A DNA stretch of 64,000 bases from Chrysemys picta bellii (Eukaryota; Chordata; Testudines; Emydidae): NCBI RefSeq assembly GCF_011386835.1, contig NC_088796.1, positions 66,229,468 through 66,293,467 of the forward strand, in the 5' to 3' direction. Below the pieces are notes generated by a model. It had not been told where the DNA came from and made no database searches. It was given only the letters and a program-made list of their open reading frames with translations. Made by a program: the position numbers and the translations under genes. Every line of letters starts with the position of its first letter. Position 1 is the stretch's first letter. Positions 34,805 through 47,649 of the stretch are shown here, piece after piece.

Positions 34805-37360
34805 TCCTAGGTCAGAAGGGAGTAGGACAATAGTCCCTGACTAGAGAGACTTGAGACCTGACTGGACACTCCTGGAGTGGACCACAGGGGAGGAAAGTGG
34901 GAGAGAGGAGAGCAGCGAAATTCAGGTGCAATTACCCTGAGACTGTGACAGTATTAATTAGAGCTGATCCAGGTGGAAATCATAGCCCAACTAAACTTCA
35001 TGCATTTTAAGTGGGTTGAGCTGAACATAAACACTGAGCTTGGCTAAATAGAGTTATCACTTTTCCTATAGACATAACATTCTGTTGTGTCATGACATAA
35101 AGGCCATCATGCCATGCTGCACATGACAAATACAGCATATCACTTTTCTGCAGCACACCCCCTAGAGTCCTGTGCTCTAGGAGATCATTCAGGGTATAGA
35201 TGCCTGTATATAGGGATATCTCCAGCCAAGAATTATTGGGAATGGACCTTGTACCATTTGCTAGTTAATCACCTTGCTCCAGGTCACTGATCTATGAAGT
35301 GAGCAAATCTATCCTACTAGTGATGAAAAGGAGGGCTGGGTGTATCTCCATCAATTTAATGATCTCTTTTTTTCTTTCTGACTGTACCAGACCACTCTTT
35401 CATCCACTCACGTAGGTTAGTCACCCATCCACTACTCAATGCCCTTGTAATTTTTTTCATTGGTACTATACTGGAAATGTTCCTAAAGTCCAAGCATATG
35501 GCATATTATTTTTCATTTTGTTAAATTCAGATCAACAGCTTTCTGTTCTTAAAAAATAAACAAATCAAGCCATTGAGGGTTTTATTTAAGTATTATCTAT
35601 TTCTTAGAACTGATATGCATTATTCTTGATTAAATCTTATTATTTTTCTTCCCACCAATGGTCTTCCTCTTTCCCCACTTACCAAGTCAAACATGGAGAT
35701 TTGCAATGTCCTGCCCTTTCCCTCGATTGCCTCTTAAATATGACCATTATGTTAGCTTCTCTCAAGTATTTTTCACATTTCCAAAGATTACAGCTTCTCT
35801 TGAGTACCTTCCATGTCTTTAAATATTATTTTGACTATTATTTGCTAAGTTTGTTTTGATATTTTTCAGATTTGCTATACCCTGGTATAGATATTGCTAT
35901 ATCCTGGAGGGGTTTTTTATTCTAATTTTTACTTTGCCCTTGATTCCCTTCAATCTTCACCTCTTGGGTAATATTGTGTCTATAAAATGTATGTCTCTTT
36001 TCTAGCCTTTGTTACCTTTCCCACCTTTCCCCTCCTCTCAGTTAAGAATGTGCTATATATGTATCTATTTCTTCTTCCTATAAATATTCTTTGCTTTCTC
36101 TCTTCCCAGATAATGCAGTTAAAACATTTTAAAGCACCACGTCTGCCACATATCCTTTTTATGCATTTGTTACGACTCTTACTTTCTAATACTCTTATAT
36201 GCTTGATTTTTGCATATCCTTTACATAAAGAAAATTTGCCTTCCTCCCTAATTCACAATTCCTATATGTGGATTTATGGTTTCTAAGAAGATGACCAATT
36301 TAGACTTAATTTTGTCTTGCTTAATTTGACCACTTAAAGAACTAATTTTTTTTCTGCTGTGGCTGTGCTTTTATAAACATCACATCATTTGATGTCTGAA
36401 TTCATTTATAACTATTTTTAAGATGTAAAAGATTTTAGATCAGGTTAATAATTTGTTCAGCTTCCACATCTATGATTTAAATGCTCTTTCCCCCCATATA
36501 CCCACCTCTATCTATTGCACATTAATTGGTATACTTCCTCTTGGTATTGTCTCATACAGTAAATTTATGTCCCTTCTAAAATGTAATTCATCCTGCTGTC
36601 ACAGACACTATCTTAAAAATAAAAAAACCCAAACACTACATGCATTTAAAATCCTAAAATCAAATTCAGAGGTGATATAAATGGTTATGTAATTTACATG
36701 TCAGAATAGGGTTGTAACTAACACACTGAGCTTTTAAAGTGTTAGTTATAGATGCTAGATACCATGATGATGGGCTCAGTACAGTTGCATAGATAATTGG
36801 TCTCACATTCTGTCCATAGACCAGATCCAGCCCACTTTATTTAAGTGGTCCATATGGCATACTCATATTCTACAGAACATAATCCTCCATTTAAAAAAAA
36901 AAAAAAAGTTTGTTTCTAGCTGTCATGACTATGTAGATAAAATTGGCGATATGAACAAAGCTTAAGCAGATGCCGTGTTGTCTTCTCAAGTCTGCAGATA
37001 GCTTGAATCAATGACTCTGAGATGTGTGATTCCCCCCACTCCCACCTCCAAGTTAATCTCATGGAAATGTTAACTCTAAAGGGTAATAATGACACTTTAA
37101 ATGTTGGAATTTACTATTCCACTGCCAATCATCTTATTGAACGGAGTTTTGGAAAGAGGTGGCAGCAAAACACATGGGTGAGGGTGGAATTGGACATTAC
37201 TGCAGGGAAAGAAATGCAGAAGGAAGAGCAGGAGCCATCGAGAAAGGAAAAGAAATGTAAGGAAAGAAATAATGATACACTTAAAGGGAAGCATATTTTT
37301 CCACTGTGTGATGCCAAGGCAACAGCAAGGTGATGAACAAATAATGAGTAATGATAATAG
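34805..37360. other. Unassigned AT-rich DNA
   Basis: Frames at 35626-35859, 35987-36286 and 36453-36680 are T-rich plus-strand translations without domains. The 103-codon frame at 37022-37333 is opposed by frames on the other strand. An A-run lies at 36893-36907. Confidence 0.45.
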
Positions 37361-37366
37361 TTATTA

Positions 37367-37755
37367 CAGTAGAACCTCAGAGTTACGAACACCAGAGTTA
37401 TGAACTGACAAGTCAACCACATGCCTCATTAGGAATCAGAAGTAGGCAACCAGGCAGCAGCAGAGAATAAAACAAAACAAAAGAAAAGAAAATGCAGTAC
37501 AATACTGTGTTAAATGTAAACTACTAAAAAATAAAGGGAAAGTTCAGTTAACAGAAAGTTTAGAAAAAAGATTTGACAAGGTAAGAAAACTGTTTCTGTA
37601 CTTGTTTCAATTAAGATTAAAAGCAGCATTTTTATTCTGCATAGTAAAATTTCAAAGCTGTAAGAACAACCATAACATTTTGTTCAGAGTTATGAACATT
37701 TCAGAGTTATGAACAACCTCTATTCCCGAGGTGTTCGTAACTCTGAGTTCTACTG
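37367..37755. mobile_element. Tigger/pogo-like MITE
   Basis: CAGTAGAACCTCAGAGTTAC at the left pairs with GTAACTCTGAGTTCTACTG at the right, with TA on both flanks (37365-37366, 37756-37757), as expected of the Tc1/mariner superfamily. A second inverted motif, GAGTTATGAAC, occurs near both ends. The 389-bp element has no transposase frame and is an internally deleted derivative. Confidence 0.8.
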
Positions 37756-37759
37756 TATA

Positions 37760-39035
37760 TAAAGGCTATATTCTACCCTTGCTCTTTGATAGGACTAGCT
37801 GGCCAAGATTTCTAAAAGTGATTAATGATTTTCAATGCCTCTGTTTTTGGGCACCCAGCTTGAGATATCTTTAAGGGCCCTGATTTTCAGAAAGCTGTGA
37901 ATATATGTTGGGCACCAAGAAATTGAGCCATCCAGAATCAATAGTCACTTCTGAAAATCTTGACCTACAGTCCTAAATGTATACCCAGACATGGAATTAG
38001 CCCATAATTAAACATGGAAATTAGCCCTGTACACACAATGAATGATGCACCTGACCTAGATAGAATAATGGAAAATCAACCCCTGCTTTAGCATACATCT
38101 TCTTATTGGTTGCCTTTCATTTTAACAACTCCCACTTTACCACAGACATTAGTCACTCGTATCAATGTGTCATTTATTCTACCATTTAAGTAAACTCTGA
38201 ATGTAGCCCCTTCAGGTGCTTTGCTTTAGCATAATTCATAATCCCTCAAACTTCTAGGGTCCTATCCTGAAACCCTTCTCTCAAACAGGGAGGGGATTTT
38301 AGGATTTAAGACTTCTACTTCAATCTTTGTCATCATGTACCATACTTCTTCCAGGCAGTAATGTGGTATCTCCTTTTATGAAAAATCTAGCAAACTATAA
38401 CAGGCTTGGGTTCATAGCTTAAATGTTCAAAGTCATCTTCTAATATAATGGATGCAACCTGGTGTCTGTGTTAAATTGTGTGTGCAATTAACTGTGCTTG
38501 TAACTGTACCCATTTAAATACCTAACTACCTGATCTGAGGGTGAAGTAAGTAGTTTGGCATCTAAATAGGTGCAGTTGCCAGCACAATTAATTAGGAATA
38601 CTACACATCAGTTCACAAGAAATAGGTAATGTCAAGCAAACACAATAGATTACAGGCTTTATGGGCTAAATTAATTATGCCTGCAATTAAATGCTGAGAA
38701 CATGTTGTGGCCCACATAAAGATCAGGGCCTATGAATATAAACAGGGGAAGGACAAATTAGTTTGGATAAAATAAAAATGAGCTCAAATCTTAAATTGAA
38801 AATTGAACCTTTTATATCTGACAAATTTGGGGCGAGATCCTCAGGTGGTGTAAAGAGGCATAACTCCATGATCAGACCTTTTGTTTTTAATTTTGTCTAT
38901 GTACCTGATCTGGTCAGCATACAGAAATACCAAGTTACCACGTCCGCACAGCAAAACACTATGAGACCTTATTCCTGACTTGCAAAACCATGAAATATAG
39001 GAAATCATGCAAGAAAATCTGCCTGAAACTTCCAA
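37760..39035. other. Unassigned DNA
   Basis: No gene, no terminal repeats. Around 37802-37960, TTTCTAAAAGTGATTAATGA and GGGCACCCAGCTTGAGATAT resemble parts of palindromic sauropsid repeats, too diverged to delimit. Confidence 0.4.
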
Positions 39036-39037
39036 CC

Positions 39038-40029
39038 TCATATCCAGATCATGGAACTTTGGATAAGCTTTAAACAAAAATCTGAACTTCTTATCCAAGT
39101 TAAATCACAAAACCTTTTGGGGACAGTTCCATGCTGAGGAATAGTGTTCATATTTCTAACTTTTATCGGTTGCGGAAACTTTAGTTTCAATCTCCCTGCC
39201 GCAGAGCCTGACAGCCATTTTATATTATTTTCAACATCTACAATTACGGGGGAAGCACCATTTTGCACTCTCATGACATCTTTGCTTTTGTTCCTACTTG
39301 GATTTATTGTAGTCTTTATTTATATAAAAAGAGTCATTCTATCCAAAAGTATATGGTGTTTCTCTATATGGAAAAACATGACACTGCATATTTTCTTCAT
39401 CACTGTCACTGCCATTTGCCTTTTCTTCTTTAGATCTCCTTCTCTCCTCATAATGACATAGAGCAGTTTTACCCTTCTTTACTGTCCGTAGCTTTATTAT
39501 GCTTAGAGCTCTGCAGAGTGAGAACTTGTTTAACAATTTCCCTGTGCAAAGTAACTCTATTCCCATCTGCTACACTATGGGCTGCTGACCTTTCTCTTCT
39601 TGGCAAGGTCATCACTCTAATTGTCTCTCCTTCTGTCAAGTGTCTCAGGCTAGTAATCCTACCAAGCCCTATTGCCACAATCATCTTCTTCATGTTTTTT
39701 TCAATATGCACTGTCCCAAATATGCAAGCTCTTCTAGGAAACCTCAAGGTTTTTACATTAGAAACACCACATCTTGAGCTATTTGCAATTTCCACAGTTT
39801 CTTCCATTCTGTGTTCCTAATCAATCATACTTGCAGTCCATTTCTACCCACTACAAAAAGTAGAAAAGGAACCACAAAATACAATGTGAACACAGACAGT
39901 CAGAACACCCCTAAATATCTATACTTCCAATTAATCTCAGATAAAAGATATAGAAAAACATCTACTGCTTCAAAAAATACTATTACAATGATTTCTATGC
40001 CAAAGTCTCACAGGGTCTCTTTTCTCTAG
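39038..40029. other. Cluster of unidentified open frames on both strands
   Basis: In about 1 kb of AT-rich DNA, plus-strand frames of 105, 100 and 72 codons (39144-39461, 39518-39820, 39811-40029) overlap minus-strand frames of 78, 75 and 112 codons (39038-39274, 39339-39566, 39469-39807). The plus strand is pyrimidine-rich, which lowers stop frequency there; the openness of the minus strand is less expected. The two minus frames at 39339-39807 could be one broken frame ending in a K/E/D/S-rich segment (RRRSKEEKANGSDSDEEN). I recognise no family. It could be an old retrocopy or chance. Confidence 0.25.
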
Positions 40030-42625
40030 TCACACATAAAGCGGTTGTAATACTATGATGCATATGACCCTGGGAGATACAAATCTATGCAAGCAGTGAG
40101 TGAATAATAATAAGAGAAGTCTGTAGGAAGAAAATATATCCTGTGAGAGGATAGTTCAAGTAACTTACTTATTCAGTCACATCCATGTGAAACAAATTAA
40201 CCAGACAGCTGGTAAAAAGGGAAGGAACTTGTGAGTGAAACAATACAAAGTGCAATGTCATGGATACTGTGGTGTAAGTGTCACCTTTTTTCATGGCCCC
40301 TAAAGCATGATTGAAACTAAGTTTACCAGAACCATCAATTTGAGAATCTAGATCAATTTTCATTTGCATAAATAGGCTCCAAGTAATCAGAGAACTAAAC
40401 GCAAACAGTAGTATTGTCTGTAGTTGGTTCTGTGATAAATAGGAGAGAAATGGTTTAATAGCAAAGGCCATAATTATCCACAGTTCTCAGTTTACAATTA
40501 GTTTTCTTTGACAGTTATGGTCATAAATGCCAGCTTTAATCATGTGTTCAGGCTGAATTAGGCCCTGCCAATGCTGCAAGAGATCTAATCCTCTTTCTTT
40601 CCTTCTCATAATGAAATAATAATGCAAATTCACTACATTGATGGGACGACCCATGTGAATTTATTATAGGCTTGGAGAAGTCTCTTGAAAGGGATAAATT
40701 CTTTCTGGGTACAGACTTGAGGTAATTCAAACCAGACAAGAAAAAAAAAATGGAGCTGTCATCAGAGGCCAGGATATGGAATGGATTTAATTTGTATGAA
40801 TAGGCTTTTTAATAAGTATAACAGGGCTAAGCTCCAGCTTTACTAGGGGAATATTACTGCTGTCATTTTCCAAATCTGGATGCACTAACTTTATTTGTGG
40901 GATAAAGATCATTTCCAAAGCTTATTTCTTGTTACACTGCAGTTTGCTGTAGACACAAATATACCACACAACAGGCAGACCTAGTGACCAGGTCTTCTAA
41001 TTATTTGAGTTAAGACAAATGGCACAATTTGTTCTCATAAAACCATCTGTGGTATCCAGTGACATGTATCAACCTTTCCTTGTGGAATGAATTCTTTTCG
41101 GTAATGTTCAGATTTTTATCAGGTAAGGGCTTGTTGTCAGTGTGATAGAATGCTTAATTATTTTTTTTAAACTTCAAAAGAACATTTTAGCTAGTGGGAA
41201 TATATAACACTATCTACAAAGGTAATTGGTCCCAGTAAATAAACAGATTCAAGCCCCAAAATGGTACAATGTATCACTATATATCTCTGTATCACAACAG
41301 CTTAAAAAAACACAGCTCAATTAGTGAGATAATAAAGATTTAAAACATTTTAAAAGGCCCTAATTTCTTGTAGTAAATATCATAATTTTTCAAGCTTTCT
41401 CCCTTGGACATCCTTACCACCGCCCCTTTTTATGAAGCTACTGTTCTAGCCACAGCAGGATGTCTATGTTGCTGAAGCTAGGTCTCCACTGGAAAGGCAA
41501 TACACAGGACATAATGCAGATTTTAAAAGACCTTCTCTTTTTACTTAAAGCTTATTGGTATGAATCACCATAAACATATTTTTCAGTTTCCTAGATTCAA
41601 GAATGACTTTGCTCTACAGAGATAATGATATCATTCTTTCTTATCTGTTTTTTTCATGTAATAAAATCTTCATTCTTCATATAGAAAAATCAACTTTTGT
41701 TAATGTGTCACTGAAGCTTTTTAATCATATTGCTTAACAGCCTGGATACAAGGCCTCCTAAAATGGTCAAGGAACAAGGATCAAACCAAATGCCAAATGG
41801 AAACTTTGCTTCCGTTCACTTTCTCTGCAAGAATTGGAATGAAGTATTTTCTGTCTTCTGTGCATTTTAATTTGATCCTCTGCTCTGTCCTGCATTCCTT
41901 GTGCCCTCAAAGCTTCCATTGAGACTTGGATGCACAAGGAATGAATGATCGTATCACTTTGTGTGAATATCAGCTTCAAATATTACTAATCAGAGGTTGA
42001 TGTTTTTGCCATTTAATACATACAACCTATTGACAATTTAAAGCTAGATGCCTTCTGCAAACAGTCCCCTTTCCCCAATAACGAATGCATTATTTATAAT
42101 ATAATTGTAATACAGTAAATAATTATTGTATAACAAAACAAGGGACACATAATAGATACTCCTTAGGAGCATCATCACATTATTCCACTCAGTTTAGGCC
42201 CCATTCTACTAATCCTTAAACATTTGACATGAGTAACTTTATCCACTGGAATAATAACTATTGAGGTGGACCAAAATTACTGACACGCATAAAGGTTTCC
42301 AGGATCAAGATCAAAATTTTTTAAGGTAAACAGAAAAATAGATAGTGCGACTATAGGTGATCACCTTCCTTAGCCAACAGCAACAGCATTTAAATTATAT
42401 TGTAGCTATATTTTTATACTGCACCTATCACTATTATACCTGAGTACACGTGTGGACAATGTCACATTGATTACACACAAAATTTAGGTTCCGAAGAAAA
42501 GAACCTCACATGGAGATAAAATTGCATATTTGTCTAATTAAAACAATTGTTAATTGAAAACAAAATATTTTAATTAAATTATTCCCTAATAGTGTTGAAA
42601 CCACAAAATGTATCAACATTATGCT
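40030..42625. other. Unassigned AT-rich DNA
   Basis: A 100-codon minus frame (40169-40471) starts in a fair Kozak context (ATTATGG) and has a hydrophobic segment near residues 19-36, but matches no family I know. No repeats were recognised. Confidence 0.4.
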
Positions 42626-42630
42626 ACTTA

Positions 42631-42936
42631 AGGCATGTCTCCTCTTTGAGCTGGGGACATGATTTGCAGAACAAGGAGACATGCTTGGGCTAGCTCTGCT
42701 TCGAAGTCAGTGCACTAAAAACAGTGTAGCTGCAGTAGTGTTAGCCATGGGAAGGGCTAACTGCCCTGATTGTATACCCATCCGAAATGCTAGACATGTA
42801 CTTGGGGCAGCTAGCCTCTTGCCATTCATGCAGCCATGGCTGCAGTCTATTTTTAGCTCACTAACTTGATCACTAATGTGAACATGTCTCCTGGAGCTGT
42901 GACTCACACTGCCAGTGCAAGGTGTAGACATACCCT
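42631..42936. mobile_element. Harbinger-type MITE
   Basis: AGGCATGTCT at the left pairs with AGACATACCCT at the right, flanked by TTA on both sides (42628-42630, 42937-42939), the 3-bp target duplication of PIF/Harbinger elements. Subterminal motifs GGGCTAGCTCTGCT and GGGGCAGCTAGCCTC pair internally. It is 306 bp and non-coding. Confidence 0.75.
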
Positions 42937-42939
42937 TAG

Positions 42940-45735
42940 ACTGTAAAATCTGTGGGACAGACTGTTTCTTTGTTACCTAGCAGAATGAGGTCCTGGCCTC
43001 TAAGTCTACCATATCATAAATAAATAATAATTGATAAAGATGCATCAGAGTCTGAAGTTAACTATAAACAAAGTGCAATGAACCATTCAAGTTTCACTGT
43101 CCAATCTGAATGAACCGCAATACAGTAAATAGGCTACATAATGAAAAGCAAAAATAGTTACATTTATTTCAGTTTTAATAATCTGCAGTCTTATTAGTAA
43201 CACAGGTGAGATGTTTCTATCATGTGACTTTTCAAGAAAAAAATCTTTAAATATTAGATTTCTTTTCTATAGCAGTCAGTAAATACAATGAAGAAATCCA
43301 TATGCTGTAGTATGTCATGTTGTTGGCATCTTCTGGACTTCACTCTTGGGAGTAGATTAGGCAAAAATTAAAAACAACACAGTTTAATTTAGGCATCGGT
43401 GTGTAATTTGGCTTTACAATATTAAACTAATAAAACATTTTTAAGTAGGTATGTCTGAATTTTTCCTAAAAATACTTCTTTTTGCTTTGGGACTTCTGAG
43501 CTGGAATGCCTACTGATACTGGGTGAAAGCATCTTTGGCTGCTGACTCTTGCCAGTGCCAGATGCTGCTCCAACATATAGCTCTGACTCAGCTTTAAGAG
43601 ATTGAACTAAATCCTCTCATTCTGTGTTAGATTATAGCAGAGGGAGAAGGTATATAATTGCTTATAGGCCCCAGCAATAGGTGCTGTAACAGCAATGGAA
43701 AAGAAACAGCAATAGGGGATCATTTTGCAGAATACGCTATCAGTCCATGAATTATGAAAATCAGAATTTGAAACATTTGTAAAGTGATTAATGTGCTGCA
43801 CACGCAGGCAAAGGGCTTAAAAGTTGAAACTGCTTTATTTAAACATAAGTAGGGTACTGTACATGGTTACACAACGCAAGTTTTGCTGCTGTGCAGAAGA
43901 AATAAAAGGGAGAGAGATGTGGAATGTGCAGATCAGCAGGCTCATAAAGCCTCTTGTCAAAGAGCAACACTAAATTAAATATAACAGTTTGCCTCACTAA
44001 TCGTCACTTGTATATTTTAAAGTCCTAATTATTTTATGCTTTGCTCCACCCTACTTTCAGGATTTCAAAGATCACAAAGACCTAATGACTGCTGACACCT
44101 TTCCCTTAATTGTAATGAATATATAAAAGCACAATCCTTGAAAAAATTAAAGGGACACTAGGCTGAAACTAAAGTATAGGGCTTCATTATACCTTGATCC
44201 TATACAGCCATATAGAATAAAGAAAAGTAGAGTTCCCTTACCTCCCCACCTTGCACAGCACTTCCCTAGATAATGGGCAGGGGTGGATAGTAGAGACTTA
44301 CTATCACGTACAAGTGGATAGAGAGGGGAATGGACACTTCCCTGCACACCAAGTGAAGATCACTGGATACATAAGGGGAAGCATGCTATGCACTCAGCTC
44401 TGGGGTAACAACATAGTCTGATACCATTTCTTCTTGGAGTAGTGTTTCTCCTACAATGAACTGAGCTCCATATGGATTGGGGGGCAGGGGGAAGGAGATA
44501 AGGATGGTTAGACCTGTTCTGAGTTTAGATGGGGAATGGAATACCAGCATCTGGTCTTCTAGGTAACCCCAACTGACATTATATGCCTCCTAGGTATGGT
44601 ATGTGGCTTGCATCCAGCTCCACTTCAGCATCCACCCTTTGCATTGTAGAACCACTTCGGTTCTCGAATGAAGAAGAACCCTATGGTGACAAAAGACATG
44701 GCTGGATTTGTGCTTACAAAACACAATGCAACTGGAACTTTTGTTTTATTGTATGGCAATGTTATAACAGGTACTGTTATAAGTGTGCATATGCAAATGT
44801 ACGGTATTTATTATCATAATAATCCAAGAATAAAAAATGTGGCAATTTATGTATCAAATTCTTTGCTGGTGAAAACTGGCTCAGTTCCTTTCACTTCAAT
44901 GCAATTAATTCCCCAGCTTTAGAAGGTCATCTCTTCCTTCACAAAGCAAACTACATCTGAAACGGTTGTTGAAAAAGCCAGCTGTGTACATTTTAATGCT
45001 GAGGAATTAGTTACTCTTCTATAAAGGACTAAAATTACTTGATCATTCAGTACATTAAAGTATTTCAGGTAAAATGCCAGAGCTGAATCATTACGCTCTT
45101 AGTGGAGCCCTTTTATCATAATGAAATACATAATTAACAGTTAAAACAATTGAGTTGTTTTGTTAATCTGTTGTTTCATAGGCCTAAAATTAACTCCACA
45201 AGTAGTCTTTAATGATAAATCAGGTAATCAGCATTGCTGCATTGTTTCTCAGCCTACACACATACAGTATAAAACAAATATCCATCAATTTTTATAAGTA
45301 TATATTAATAACTTTAATATTAACATTTTATTGAAATTTCAAATAATAATTACATAATAAAGAATTAAGCCAACCAAATCCCATACTGCTTCTGCATTAC
45401 AATCATACACTTAATTACTAATAATCAACACACTTATCAAGCAGCATTTCTTAGTATGATTATTATTTATAACACCCACAAAGCCTTCAGTGGTACAGTG
45501 AGGATAAGAAACAGAGTCATTTAGTTCAATCTAACAAAAAAACACACCAAAGAAAAGCCTGAGAACTAAGACACTATTTTAGCACAATGTATACTATAAA
45601 TAAAGGACAAAAATCATGCCTTATGCTGCACAAGTATGCATAAGAAATAGGAGGGAAAGTCATACAAGCCTCTTCTTGCATATATCCTTTCTGAATGCAA
45701 GCAGTTCCCCTTCCCTTTGTAAGTGTAACTGACCC
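42940..45735. other. Unassigned AT-rich DNA
   Basis: No gene or repeat was recognised. Frames at 43607-43801, 44147-44347 and 44583-44922 are short and without motifs. Confidence 0.45.
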
Positions 45736-45742
45736 TATTTGA

Positions 45743-45840
45743 GCCTAGAGCAAAGATTGAACTTGAGATATCTTGTACTAAAAGCATCAGACTTTCCAGC
45801 TTAAGACCCCTCACTGAAAGCTGTTTCAGACCCAATAACT
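45743..45840 (-). repeat. Possible decayed tRNA-derived SINE
   Basis: On the minus strand, GGGGTCTTAAGCTGGAAAGT, CTGATGCTTTTAGTACAAGA and CTCAAGTTCAATC resemble a tRNA-like A-box region, middle and B box (GGTTCAATC). It is heavily diverged. Confidence 0.35.
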
Positions 45841-46417
45841 TTGTATGTGAACGGGCCACTAGAAGGGGACAAGGTTCATATTCTCCTATGGTAGGTTCCA
45901 TAAGCACTCATGGGAATGCTAGGAAGAAAAAAGGACAGCTTGTGTGTCAGGTCACATAACAGGTCCACAAGGAATTCAGTTAGTGGGGTTGTCAAACCCT
46001 TCTACCATATGCTGCAGTACGTAGCACCCATATCCAAGAATTGGGTCCTAAATCAGAAAAAACAATGGAGTGAATTAATCTAAAACAAAAGTTTCTATTT
46101 TGCAGCACTCAATATAAGCTCTAACGTATATAATTGCATGGAAACTAATAACACTGTAGGCATAATTAAAGGCCATTTCCTGAAGTTCCAACAAAGCTTT
46201 TTATGGCCTTATATAACCTGTCCATGTTGCAAAGCTATCTCTGGGCTCAATTCCAGAAATACTCTCAGTACGTTCATCATATGTTAGAATCTTCTCTTTC
46301 CAAACCAGCTGAGAGTGACAAGTTTTTATTCTTTCCAAAACTGCTACAATTTAGCCACTTTAAGTCTGGACTACTTTATCTAAATAATTTCTACTTGGTA
46401 TCACACTGAATAAATAA

Positions 46418-46511
46418 GGGCCAGATTTTCAAAGGTAATTAGGTGCCTACAAGATGGGATTTTCAAAAGTGCCTATCTGCATACACCTAAATACCTTTGA
46501 AAACCTGGCCC
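46418..46511. repeat. Palindromic amniote repeat
   Basis: GGGCCAGATTTTCAAAGGTA at 46418 pairs imperfectly with TACCTTTGAAAACCTGGCCC ending at 46511. The loop contains GGGATTTTCAAAAGTGCC, a familiar sauropsid repeat motif. Confidence 0.7.
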
Positions 46512-46714
46512 TAAACAACTTGTGCTTTTAGTGTGGAGGGAGGTGAGAATCACTGTTTCTATTTGGTCTGATGAACTGAGCTGGAAGGGACTGTCCAATG
46601 TACATGTTCACAAAGGCTCACATTGCAGATGTTCTATGCAGAGTCATTACGTTTGATTGAAAATTAAGACTGAAAAACATGAAGGGCAGATAAAAAAGCC
46701 ATTCCGTGGATGGT

Positions 46715-46785
46715 GAATCATGAAAATGTAGGACTGGAAAGGGACCTTAAACAGTCATCAAGTCCAGCCTCCAGTCATGGGGCAG
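46715..46785 (-). repeat. CR1 LINE 3'-end fragment
   Basis: GAATCATGAAAATGTAGGAC, TGGAAAGGGACCTTAAACAG and TCATCAAGTCCAGCC is the reverse of a CR1 3' end (GGACTAGATGACCT, CCCTTCCAG, ATGATTC). It is old and truncated. Confidence 0.6.
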
Positions 46786-47139
46786 CAGCCAGAGATATCA
46801 TGGTGTCCCCAATCTTTTCCCCCCTGAGCAGATTTCAAGCCACCATGCCAGCTCATCTCGTTGCCCAGATTGCTGCAACTCCCCTCCCACACACCTCTCT
46901 CCTACAAAAGGTGGGACACGGTGATCTCATTGGCCTAGAAAAGCCATGCTTATTTTAAAGAGACAGGTTGAATTGTAAAATACAATGTGAACTGGGCCTC
47001 AGACATATTTTTCTGGGACAGTTATTCATAGGCTCCTCCAAAAGAGAAACTTGCTTCTGATCTCAGGCTGAGGAAAAGAGTAGGTATTTTCCTGGATAAA
47101 AGCAGTGGCACATGCCACCATACACACATTATATACAAT

Positions 47140-47340
47140 GGATATGATTGGCAGAGGCACCAATGTGCAGCAGGGCTGCCCAGGGAGGCCAAAGGGGCAG
47201 TTTGCCTCAGGCTTTCTGTTTCCCAGGGCCTCAAGCAGAGTGGCCATGTGACTTGGCATGGGGGGTCACAGCGCCACTCAGGTTTGGCCCAGCAGCCCCT
47301 TAGTGAAATTTGGCCTACCAGCCCCTCCTCCATGACATTC
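47140..47340. repeat. GC-rich repeat fragment
   Basis: CAGCAGGGCTGCCCAGGGAG, GGCCAAAGGGGCAGTTTGCC and TGGCCCAGCAGCCCC resemble known GC-rich turtle elements. Boundaries were not resolved; the frames here on the minus strand are not genes. Confidence 0.4.
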
Positions 47341-47546
47341 TAAGTTTAAGTGAGAGTAATTCAGTTGTGCACACCATGTGAAAAACTTCTGAGAGTGCCC
47401 TTAGACAGAAGTTCACAGACAAGGAAAAATTTGAAATCTCCACCACCAAAAAGCACTACAAATGAGCTGTTGAGGGAAACAGTGGGCTTGGTAAAAGTGA
47501 AAGGACATGAAATCTAGTAGCCAGTGTTACAAAAATATTTAGACTT

Positions 47547-47645
47547 GGTTCTCCTCTCGCTTACACTGGTTTTAATCCATTGTTACTGTATTGACATCAC
47601 TGGAGTTACTCCTGGTTTCCACCAACTAAGTGAGAGGAGAAACAG
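47547..47645. repeat. Palindromic amniote repeat
   Basis: GGTTCTCCTCTCGCTTACAC pairs with AAGTGAGAGGAGAAACAGG around a centre with TTGACATCACTGGAGTTACT. It belongs to the same class as the copy at 8249. Confidence 0.6.
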
Positions 47646-47649
47646 GCCC

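Noticed and set aside
40169..40471. 100-codon minus-strand frame with a hydrophobic segment and fair Kozak context, as a candidate membrane protein exon
   Set aside because: It has no recognisable family, and the in-frame TAA falls just before a GTAAGT that might otherwise be a donor; T-rich composition explains the hydrophobicity.
47022..47333. 103-codon minus-strand frame
   Set aside because: It overlaps a GC-rich repeat fragment and a second frame in another phase; no domain is visible.
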